A program made the position numbers and the translations under genes. Of a DNA stretch of 6,238 nt, positions 1 to 6,145 are shown in pieces. Origin of the DNA: Hyphomicrobiales bacterium (GTDB taxonomy: Bacteria > Pseudomonadota > Alphaproteobacteria > Micropepsales > Micropepsaceae). Numbering within the stretch: position 1 is the stretch's first letter; each line of letters begins with the position of its first letter. The DNA lies in NCBI GenBank assembly GCA_017849395.1, contig JAFIHO010000281.1:1-6238 (forward strand). The letters run 5' to 3'. Below the pieces are notes generated by a model, which did not search any database, was not told where the DNA came from, and worked only from the letters and a program-made list of their open reading frames with translations.

Positions 1-1
1 C

Positions 2-49
2 GACTATACCGGCCGCTACGTGTACGGAAAGCTCAGACTGGACCTGTAA
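2..49 (+). CDS. C-terminal tail of an upstream gene (partial)
   Basis: Fifteen sense codons run from the window edge to a TAA at 47-49 and read DYTGRYVYGKLRLDL. The stop shares its last base with the ATG of SBP1 (TAATG), the usual geometry of adjacent co-directional genes. The residues alternate hydrophobic and polar (V-Y-G-K-L-R-L-D-L), as in a final beta-strand. An outer-membrane barrel such as a TonB-dependent receptor is therefore possible and would suit an uptake locus, but the terminal residue is Leu rather than the usual Phe or Trp, and 15 residues cannot identify a family. The frame is supported only by the stop/start overlap and by the terminator-like hairpin that follows. Confidence 0.4.
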   Translation, partial: DYTGRYVYGKLRLDL

Positions 50-1614
50 TGCCGCGACTGCGGACCGAAAAAGCCCCGTTCCCGCCACCGGGTACGGGGC
101 TTTATCGTCCTACAAGACGAAATGTGCTGGCAGGGGGTTCGGCCCTGCTGGCAAGTGGGGGCAGGGCGGTGGCGGCTCCGGGCGGGGCAATCAGCTTCGC
201 CTATCCAGCAGATGTATTGAGTTGGGACCCTACCGCCCGCATCACGCCCCTGGCGACCGCGATCACTGAATCGGTATTCGATAATGCGCTGCAATTGTCG
301 CCGGACCTGCGGCTGCTGCCGGGCGTGGCGAACTGGCAGTGGCTGGACGATAGCGCGCGCCGCTTGCAACTGGATTTCCGCAATGACGTGCTGTTCCACA
401 ATGGCGACCGTCTGACGGCGGAAGATTTTCAGTTCACCTATTTCGACCGGCTGCATGCCGATCCCACCCTGCAACTGGCTGCCAACTGGAATCCCTATCT
501 GGACCGGATCGAGGTCGCGTCCGCCACTCGTGCGGTGATGCACTTCAAGGCGCCCATGGCGTGGGCGCCGGTGCTGCTGGCCGAGATGGGCGAGTCGATA
601 TTGCCCAAGAATTACATCCAGAAGGCCGGCATGGCGGCGTTCCTGGCGAAGCCGGTCGGCTCCGGCCCCTATCGGCTGGTGGATTACCAGCGCAATTCGC
701 GCGTGGTTCTGGAAGCATGGCCCCGTTACTGGCGCGGACCAGCCGGCATCAAACAGGTAATATTCCAGATCATGCCTGACGCCACGGCGCGCGGCGTTGC
801 GGTGCAGGCGTCTCAGGCCAACATCACCATCAACCTGTCGGCCCGCGAGACCCAGAGGCTGGGCACATTGCCGGGCCTGTCGGGCCACATTCACTCGACC
901 ACCAATGTGCTGCTGGTGCACATGGTCAATCGCGGGCCGTTCGCGGACAAGCGGCTGCGGCTGGCTGCGCATCACGCCATCGACAAGGCGGCGCTATCGC
1001 GTGCCTTTTTCGGCGGGCAGGCGCGGCCGCTGTCCATGCTGTCGCCGCCGGGCACACCTGCGCATGACGAGAAATTCGCCTTTAGCCATGACCTGGCGGC
1101 CGCGCAGGCGCTGGTGAAGCAGGCAGGCTTCAGTCCGGAAAAGCCGGTCAAGGTGAAGATGTTCACCACCAACGGTGCTTACGCCAGCGATTTCGACATC
1201 GCCCGTGCTGTCGTTCAGATGTGGAAACGGGTTGGCATCGATGCCGACCTGAAGGTTGTGACCCTGCCGGAATATCTGCTGCTTTCACAGGGCAACAAGT
1301 TCGAAGGCCCCGCGCTGTGGAGCTGGTACACCAAGACCGGCTCGCCCGTGGCCTATGGCTACGTCCTGGATCCGCGCACCATCTTCTCCGTGTGGAAAAG
1401 CCCCGACGTGGCTGCGCGGTTTGCGGTGCTGGAACAACAGACCGATTATGAGAACCTGACGCGCGGTTACAGCGAACTGGAGAAATGGGCGGTGGGCGAG
1501 GGCTACACGCTGCCCCTGCTGCAGGGAATCATGCCGGTCGTGCATGGCAAGACGTTGAAGTATGCGCCCTTCGCCAACGGATCGAACCGACCCTATTACT
1601 GGTCGCTCGGCTGA
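49..1614 (+). CDS. Tat-exported ABC transporter substrate-binding protein, family 5 (SBP1)
   Basis: This 521-residue protein is a periplasmic binding protein of the peptide/nickel/opine class (SBP_bac_5). It would capture a small solute and hand it to an ABC permease that is not in this window. Residues 22-28 read TRRNVLA, a twin-arginine motif, followed by a hydrophobic stretch and an AVA-A cleavage candidate near residue 42; no lipobox Cys is seen. The family 5 signature region is clear at about 96-131, with WQWLD, LQLDFRNDV, FHNGD and TAEDFQFTY. Further conserved blocks are GSGPYRLV at 204-211, FQIMPD at 239-244, and SDFDIARA with a following WKRVGI at about 380-396. Length is normal for the family. 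ATG 49 is the only ATG, GTG or TTG in frame that keeps the Tat motif; GTG 124 would lose it. The ribosome site is weak (GGA at 40-42). SBP2 at 4616-6145 is a close paralog. The substrate is unknown. Confidence 0.9.
   Translation: MPRLRTEKAPFPPPGTGLYRPTRRNVLAGGSALLASGGRAVAAPGGAISFAYPADVLSWDPTARITPLATAITESVFDNALQLSPDLRLLPGVANWQWLDDSARRLQLDFRNDVLFHNGDRLTAEDFQFTYFDRLHADPTLQLAANWNPYLDRIEVASATRAVMHFKAPMAWAPVLLAEMGESILPKNYIQKAGMAAFLAKPVGSGPYRLVDYQRNSRVVLEAWPRYWRGPAGIKQVIFQIMPDATARGVAVQASQANITINLSARETQRLGTLPGLSGHIHSTTNVLLVHMVNRGPFADKRLRLAAHHAIDKAALSRAFFGGQARPLSMLSPPGTPAHDEKFAFSHDLAAAQALVKQAGFSPEKPVKVKMFTTNGAYASDFDIARAVVQMWKRVGIDADLKVVTLPEYLLLSQGNKFEGPALWSWYTKTGSPVAYGYVLDPRTIFSVWKSPDVAARFAVLEQQTDYENLTRGYSELEKWAVGEGYTLPLLQGIMPVVHGKTLKYAPFANGSNRPYYWSLG
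70..103 (+). terminator. Terminator-like hairpin after the upstream gene, inside the SBP1 frame
   Basis: A 10-bp perfect stem pairs 70-79 (AAAGCCCCGT) with 94-103 (ACGGGGCTTT). After one T-T mismatch, a further CCC/GGG pairing (81-83 with 90-92) leaves a 6-nt loop. A flanking A5 run and the trailing TTTATC give the look of a bidirectional intrinsic terminator, although the T-tract is only three bases before an A. It begins 21 bases after the TAA at 47-49, where the upstream gene's terminator would be expected. It also lies within codons 8-19 of the SBP1 reading frame, so either it attenuates SBP1 or the SBP1 start is not as annotated. Confidence 0.55.
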
Positions 1615-1634
1615 TCCTGGCTTCTGAAACAGAT

Positions 1635-1666
1635 CACCCGGCTCTTCGCTGGTCGAAGGCCGGGTG
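1635..1666. terminator. Convergent-gene hairpin
   Basis: Stem 1635-1642 (CACCCGGC) pairs perfectly with 1659-1666 (GCCGGGTG). After a single bulged T at 1643, 1644-1648 (CTTCG) pairs with 1654-1658 (CGAAG), leaving a 5-nt loop. It sits between the stop of SBP1 on + and the stop of the TfdA-like gene on -, the right place for a shared transcription end. No T-run follows on either strand, so it may be an RNA 3'-end stabiliser or act with Rho rather than being a classic intrinsic terminator. Confidence 0.5.
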
Positions 1667-1698
1667 AGATCAGATGCGGTTCGCGGAAACGGATGCCG

Positions 1699-2535
1699 TC
1701 AGACCGGCCGGTCACCCTTCACCCAGCTGCGATGCACCAGGCGAACATATTTGCTGACATCGAACGGCGTGCCGCGATGCAGGGTGCAACGATTGTCCCA
1801 GATCAACACGTCGCCCTTGCGCCATTTATGCGCGTGGACAAAGGGCTCCGAAGTAGCGTGTGTCACCATCTTCTGGATCAACTCCAATCCCTCGGGATTC
1901 TCCATACCGATCACACCCCGGGTCGTGCCGGTGGAAACCCAAAGCGCCTTGCGCCCGTCCGCAGGATGAGTGCGCACCATCGGATGCACCACATCCGGCA
2001 ATTCGGCCTTCTGCTTGTCGGAAAGGGTCACGCCCTTCATGTCCATCAGCGCCTGATAGCTGTGATGGATCTTCAGGTTGTCGATCTTGCTCTGCGTCTC
2101 CTCCGGCAGCGCCCGATAGGCAGCACACAGATCGGCCAGCAGCGTGTCGGAGCCTTCCGCCGGCACTTCCAACGCATGCAGCATGGTGCACATGGCAGGC
2201 TTTTCCAGATAGGAGGAATCGGTGTGCCACCCCAACCCCGCCTGATAGTCGCCGATATCCTTGCCCCCCACCTTCTTGTTGGAGATGACATAAATCCGCG
2301 GCTCGCCCGGATAGGTATATTCCAGTCGGGTGTTGGTCTCCGGCTCCCCGAAGCGCTCGGTGAAGGCCATCTGCTGCTCGGGATTGAGATTCTGGTCGCG
2401 CACCACGACAGCGCCATGCAGGTGGAACAGCTCAACCACCTTGTCCTGCGTCTCGGTGTCGGGCTTCGACAGGTCGATGCCTGTGATCTCGACGCCAAAA
2501 CCATCCCACATGGGCTTCACGGTCATGGACTGCAT
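1699..2535 (-). CDS. TauD/TfdA-family Fe(II)/2-oxoglutarate dioxygenase (TfdA-like)
   Basis: This 278-residue cytoplasmic oxygenase should couple decarboxylation of 2-oxoglutarate to hydroxylation of a substrate, often leading to cleavage of a C-O or C-S bond. The iron-binding facial triad is visible: His104 and Asp106 in GWHTDSSY, and His253 in WDNRCTLHRGTPFD. Arg265 and Arg269 (YVRLVHR) supply the usual 2-oxoglutarate and substrate-anchoring arginines. The N-terminal block GFGVEITGIDLSKP and HGAVVVRDQNL are also family hallmarks. The WHTDSSY and DNRCTLHR signatures and the region after them look closer to TfdA-type phenoxyalkanoate oxygenases than to taurine dioxygenase. The position of TauD His70 (FGELHIH) is FGEPETN here, so a sulfonate-binding His is absent. 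ATG 2535 has a good ribosome site, GAAGGTGAG ending 6 bases upstream; the ATG at 2526 has none. It follows the extradiol dioxygenase gene by 111 bases on the same strand. The exact substrate is unknown. Confidence 0.93.
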   Translation of the reverse strand: MQSMTVKPMWDGFGVEITGIDLSKPDTETQDKVVELFHLHGAVVVRDQNLNPEQQMAFTERFGEPETNTRLEYTYPGEPRIYVISNKKVGGKDIGDYQAGLGWHTDSSYLEKPAMCTMLHALEVPAEGSDTLLADLCAAYRALPEETQSKIDNLKIHHSYQALMDMKGVTLSDKQKAELPDVVHPMVRTHPADGRKALWVSTGTTRGVIGMENPEGLELIQKMVTHATSEPFVHAHKWRKGDVLIWDNRCTLHRGTPFDVSKYVRLVHRSWVKGDRPV

Positions 2536-2541
2536 GGCACA

Positions 2542-2550
2542 CTCACCTTC
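2542..2550 (-). promoter_or_regulatory. Ribosome binding site deciding the TfdA-like gene start
   Basis: On the minus strand this reads GAAGGTGAG, six bases before the ATG at 2535. It favours that ATG over the second in-frame ATG three codons later at 2526. Confidence 0.7.
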
Positions 2551-2646
2551 AAATCACGCCGCGAACATAGGCCCTTTCAGCGCGCGCGTATTCCCTGAGG
2601 CTGTACAAACACTTGTCTGTCGCGTGCGAGGTGCGGCGCGAAAGTG

Positions 2647-3459
2647 TCAGCCGAACTGGAAGCCCGACAGAACCTTGCCCCAGATCACATCGTTGAACTT
2701 TTTCTCGCCCTTGTCGTCACCCGCCGCGCCCGCGACGACCATCAGCGGCAGCAGATGTTCCTCGCGCGGATGGCTGTGACGTGCGCCGGGCGCTTCGTCC
2801 CAATGCGCAAGCTTGCGGTCGCGCGCATCCGGGTCCGCGAGCGCGTCGCCCAGCCAGACATCGAATTCCTGTGACGCCTTGTCCAGGCTGTGGGTGTTGG
2901 TGCGGAAATTGTACATGTTGTGATAGCTCATGCCGCTGCCCACGATCAGCACGCCCTTGTCCCGCAAGGGTTCCAGCGCGCGGCCCACGGCCAGATGCTG
3001 CGCCGGATCGAGATTGTTCAGCAGCGAGACCTGCACCACCGGAATATCCGCATCCGGGAACATCAGCAGGAACGGCACGAACACGCCATGGTCATAGCCG
3101 CGCTTGTCGTTGGAACCGGTCAGGATGCCGGCCTTGCCCAGCAGGCCGCGAATCTCCGCCGCCAGTTCCGGGGAGCCGGGCGCGGGATAGCGAAGCTGAT
3201 AGGTGTGGGGCGGGAACCCGGAATAGTCGAACATCATGCCCGGTGCAGGACCGGCATTTACCGTGACATGCGTTTCTTCCCAATGGCCGGAGATGACCAC
3301 AATGGCGGTCGGCTTGGCGGGGAGGGTGGAAGCGATGGCGCGCAAATAGGCAGCCATCTTGTCCCACAGCTTGGGGTGGTCGGGTGGGTTGGGCATGAAG
3401 AAGCAGGGACCGCCGCCATGGGGGATGAACAGGGTCGGCATACGGGCGGGGGCGGTCAT
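2647..3459 (-). CDS. LigB/DODA-type extradiol ring-cleavage dioxygenase
   Basis: This 270-residue protein belongs to the class III extradiol dioxygenases (LigB superfamily), of the single-chain 4,5-DOPA dioxygenase/YgiD type. Members open catechol-like rings or related dihydroxy-aromatics with a non-haem metal. The expected histidines are in place: His14 (FIPHGGGP), His59 (VISGHWEE), His124 (GYDHGVFVPF), His180 (GSGMSYHNMYNF) and His235 (HPREEHLLPL). The PHTYQLRYPAPG block and the overall length are typical of the family. The open frame extends upstream to 3726, but homology begins just after the ATG at 3459, which has GGAGAG four bases upstream. The upstream extension is arginine-rich and featureless, so it was not used. 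The TfdA-like gene follows by 111 bases on the same strand, suggesting one transcript. Ring cleavage beside two 2-oxoglutarate oxygenases suggests aromatic catabolism, but the ring substrate cannot be told. Confidence 0.92.
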   Translation of the reverse strand: MTAPARMPTLFIPHGGGPCFFMPNPPDHPKLWDKMAAYLRAIASTLPAKPTAIVVISGHWEETHVTVNAGPAPGMMFDYSGFPPHTYQLRYPAPGSPELAAEIRGLLGKAGILTGSNDKRGYDHGVFVPFLLMFPDADIPVVQVSLLNNLDPAQHLAVGRALEPLRDKGVLIVGSGMSYHNMYNFRTNTHSLDKASQEFDVWLGDALADPDARDRKLAHWDEAPGARHSHPREEHLLPLMVVAGAAGDDKGEKKFNDVIWGKVLSGFQFG

Positions 3460-3463
3460 GTCA

Positions 3464-3469
3464 CTCTCC
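3464..3469 (-). promoter_or_regulatory. Ribosome binding site deciding the extradiol dioxygenase start
   Basis: On the minus strand this reads GGAGAG, separated by TGAC from the ATG at 3459. It is the best Shine-Dalgarno match near the point where family homology begins and argues against the long N-terminal extension up to 3726. Confidence 0.75.
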
Positions 3470-3778
3470 AGGATCGGCTGCCTGAAAATGGCAATTCTGG
3501 CGGGAATTTCAAAGCCTTTGCGGGCAAAAGCCCCTCCCGGCCGGTTTAGCGCAAAAGATCGGGCATGGCGGGATAAGCTGCTGCCGTTGTCTATCCGCCG
3601 CTCAGGTGTCCGTAGCTGGCCAGGCGCCCCGGCGCGGATGCGCCAAATCACAGGGGGGCGCCGGTTAAGCCAGCGAAGGACGGAGTGGGAAAATACCGCG
3701 TCAACTATTCGGACGCGACAGGGCAAGACGGGTGGCGCAGAGTGCTATTATCATTGAAGAATTACAGCGGCCCAGATT

Positions 3779-3782
3779 GGAG
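3779..3782 (+). promoter_or_regulatory. Ribosome binding site selecting the GTG start at 3790
   Basis: GGAG lies seven bases before the GTG at 3790. The ATG at 3785 is only two bases away and opens a frame of ATG GCG then TGA, so it cannot encode the enzyme. The spacing supports the GTG as the true start of the TauD-like gene. Confidence 0.6.
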
Positions 3783-3789
3783 ACATGGC

Positions 3790-4605
3790 GTGAGCGAGAC
3801 CCTTGAAATCAAACCGCTGACCGAACGCATCGGCGCCGAGGTTTTCGGCGTGGACCTGACCAAGCCGCTCAGCAACTCGCATGTCCAGCAGATTCACGAT
3901 GCCTTGATGGCCCATTGCGTGATCTTTTTCCGCGACCAGGCCATCAACCACGAACAGCATGAGACGCTGGGCCGCCATTTCGGCCAGCTTGCGCTGCATT
4001 CCGGCGTCAGCGGCATCGAAGGCCATCCCTATATCGTGAAGATTCATGGCGACGCCGATTCCAAGCATGTCGCGGGCGAGCGCTGGCACTCCGACCTGAG
4101 CTGCGATGAGGAGCCGCCGATGGGTTCCATCCTGGCTCTGCACACCGTGCCGGAAGTGGGCGGCGACACCCTGTGGACCAACATGTATTCCGCCTATGAC
4201 GCGCTGTCGCCGCGGATGAAGGTCTATCTGGAAGGTCTCACCGCCGAGCATAATGGCGAGATCATCTATCGCCCCATCACCAAGGAGCCGAATCGGGTGT
4301 TCCCGATTTCCAACCATCCGGTGGTGCGCGTCCATCCGGTGACAAAGCGCAAATGCCTGTTCGTGAACCGGCAGTATGTGACCAAGATCAATGAATTGTC
4401 GCGCCAGGAAAGCGCCGCCATTCTGGATTTCCTGTTCGACCATTGCGAGGAGGAGCGTTATCAGTGCCGCTTCCGCTGGAAGCCCAACTCCATCGCCTTC
4501 TGGGACAATCGTTGCACCATGCATCAGGCGGTGTGGGATTATTTCCCCAAAACCCGCTCCGGCTATCGCGTAACCATCGCGGGCGACAAGCCGATTGCCG
4601 CCTGA
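3790..4605 (+). CDS. TauD-like Fe(II)/2-oxoglutarate dioxygenase
   Basis: This 271-residue cytoplasmic oxygenase has the length and layout of E. coli taurine dioxygenase. The facial triad is His100 and Asp102 (ERWHSDLS) plus His245 (WDNRCTMHQAVWDY). Arg256 and Arg260 (RSGYR) fall 11 and 15 residues after the distal His, the same spacing as TauD Arg266 and Arg270, which bind 2-oxoglutarate and the taurine sulfonate. His70 in FGQLALH aligns with TauD His70, another sulfonate contact; TauD Asn95 has no clear match. An organosulfonate or similar acidic substrate is therefore possible but not shown. Blocks ERIGAEVFGVDLTKPL, GGDTLWTNMYSAYDAL and HPVVRVHPVT are typical of the family. The frame is open from 3685, but homology starts at the GTG, which has GGAG seven bases upstream. 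The stop lies ten bases before the ATG of SBP2, so the two genes are probably co-transcribed. Confidence 0.93.
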   Translation: MSETLEIKPLTERIGAEVFGVDLTKPLSNSHVQQIHDALMAHCVIFFRDQAINHEQHETLGRHFGQLALHSGVSGIEGHPYIVKIHGDADSKHVAGERWHSDLSCDEEPPMGSILALHTVPEVGGDTLWTNMYSAYDALSPRMKVYLEGLTAEHNGEIIYRPITKEPNRVFPISNHPVVRVHPVTKRKCLFVNRQYVTKINELSRQESAAILDFLFDHCEEERYQCRFRWKPNSIAFWDNRCTMHQAVWDYFPKTRSGYRVTIAGDKPIAA

Positions 4606-4615
4606 CCAGGACAGC

Positions 4616-6145
4616 ATGAAAAAGGCGGGCCTGCGGCGCAGGGATTTCGTCGCGGGCGTCCTGCCGTTCGCATTGTCGGGCCTGGGCGCCATCGGCGCCG
4701 CCCGTTCGGCCGATGCACGTGCCGTCACGGTCGCGTTTCCGATGGACATAACGGACTGGATTCCGACCCTCCGGAATGTTCCGACCACACTGTCGATCGT
4801 CAAATGCGTGTTCGATCAGCCGCTGGAAATGGCGCGCGACCTCACCTTGTCGCCCGCGCTGGTAACGCAGTGGAAATGGCTCGATTCGACCGGACAGGTG
4901 CTGCAGCTCGACCTGCGCAATGACGTGACATTCCATGACGGGTCGAAATTCACGTCGGACGATATCCGCTTCACCTTCCACACCCATATGAAGGCCAATC
5001 CGCTGGCGCTTCTGACCGGCACCTGGCATGGCGTCACGGAGGTGGAGACCCCGTCGCCCACCCGCGCCATCATCCATCTCGACAAGCCGATGGTGATCGC
5101 GCCGTCCGAACTGGCGGATATTCCTTCGGTGGTGCTGCCGCGCGCCTATTACGAAAAGGTTGGCGAACAAGGCTTCCGCAAGGCGCCCATCGGCTCAGGC
5201 CCCTACCGGCTGGTCAGCTATGAGCGCAATTCGCGCATTGTGCTGGAAGCCTATGAGAAACACTGGCGCGGCCCCGCGCGCATCAAGCGCCTGACGTTCC
5301 AGATCATGCCGGATGGCGTGGCGCGCGCCGCCGCGGTACAGGCGGGCCAGGCCGACATCGCGATCAATCTGCCGGTGCGCGAGGTTTACCGGCTGGGCGC
5401 GTTGCCGGGGCTGGAAGGCCATCTCGACAACACCACCGGCATCGTGCTGCTACAGATGGTCAACAAGGGAATCCTGAAGGACCGCAATGTGCGGCTGGCG
5501 GCCCATCACGCCCTCGACAAGGTGGCGATCTCCAGGGCCCTGTCGGGCGGGCACATGACGCCGATCTGGATGCCGGCCGGGCCCGGAATGCCGGGCTAGG
5601 TGCCCGATTTCAAGATTGCCTATGATCCCAACAAGGCGAAGGCGCTGCTGGCTGCTTCGGGCTACGGCCCGTCAAAGCCTGTGAAGATCAATTTCTATGG
5701 CACCAATGGCGTGTTTCCCAGCGACTTCGACATCGCGCGCGCCATCGTGCAGTTGTGGAAGAAGGTCGGCATCGAGGCGAACCTGAAAATCCTGCCCTCG
5801 GCGCAGCTCTACGAGTATCAGTCCAACAACAAATTCGACGGGCCAGTGCTGAAGCCCTGGAATCCGACCACCGGAAATCCCGCGGTCTATTCCGGCTACA
5901 TGCTGGACCCGGAGCGTTTCTATTCGGTATGGCGCAGCGAAGACGTGCCGCCGCGCCTTTATTCCCTGCTGCATGAACTGGACGACAACAAGCGCCTGCA
6001 AGGCTTCCGCGCCTTCGACATGTGGCAGGTAAGCCAGGGATATTCGATCCCGATGTTCCAGGGACTGGGCACGGTGGTGGCGCGCAAAAATCTCGGCTTC
6101 AAGCCATATCGCAGCGGCTTTCTGGTGCCGTATAGCTGGGCCTAG
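4616..6145 (+). pseudogene. Tat-exported family 5 substrate-binding protein with in-frame amber stop (SBP2)
   Basis: A 510-codon frame encodes a second SBP_bac_5 periplasmic binding protein, broken only by TAG at codon 328 (5597-5599). ATG 4616 has AGGA four bases upstream and follows the TauD-like stop by ten bases. A Tat signal is clear: LRRRDFV at residues 6-12, a hydrophobic stretch, then an ADA cleavage candidate near residue 34. The family signature at about 87-121 reads WKWLD, LQLDLRNDV, FHDGS and SDDIRFTF. Residues 193-233 match SBP1 204-244 at 30 of 41 positions. The alignment to SBP1 stays ungapped across the amber, which faces SBP1 His339, and continues to SDFDIARA at 369-376. The last 182 codons look intact, including the C-terminal PYSWA before the natural TAG at 6143-6145. 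As read, only a truncated protein lacking most of lobe 2 would be made. A recent point mutation, sequencing error or recoding are the alternatives. Confidence 0.85.

Larger units (their letters stand above)
3460..3789. promoter_or_regulatory. Divergent intergenic control region
   Basis: This 330-base spacer separates the minus-strand extradiol dioxygenase from the plus-strand TauD-like gene and must hold both promoters. I see no strong sigma-70 match. Weak candidates are TTGAAA on the minus strand (3507-3512) with ATTTTC 17 bases further on, and TATTAT at 3746-3751 on the plus strand without a convincing -35. Dyads are present: AATTC-N6-GAATT at 3493-3508, which lies between the candidate minus-strand elements; TTTGC-GG-GCAAA at 3517-3528; and a GC-rich structure at 3623-3662, where GGCGCCCC pairs with GGGGCGCC around an inner GGCGC-GGAT-GCGCC hairpin. 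The first two could be operators for a regulator. No regulator gene lies in the window, and no convincing small gene was found here. Confidence 0.45.

Noticed and set aside
1693..2598. Long plus-strand frame opposite the TfdA-like gene (301 residues)
   Set aside because: It is an antisense shadow of a clear dioxygenase gene in GC-rich DNA, with His/Arg-rich composition and no domain.
3460..3726. 89-residue N-terminal extension of the extradiol dioxygenase frame
   Set aside because: There is no family similarity, it is arginine-rich, and a good GGAGAG ribosome site precedes the internal ATG at 3459.
3685..3789. 35-residue N-terminal extension of the TauD-like gene from ATG 3685
   Set aside because: Homology to TauD begins at the GTG at 3790, which has a well-placed GGAG; the extension shows no motif.
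3751..4803. Long minus-strand frame opposite the TauD-like gene (350 residues)
   Set aside because: It is an antisense shadow that crosses the gene boundary into SBP2 and has no recognisable family.
5597..5599. Amber codon read as pyrrolysine
   Set aside because: Pyrrolysine use is confined to specific enzymes and hosts with pyl genes; nothing here suggests that, and the aligned position in the paralog is a variable loop.
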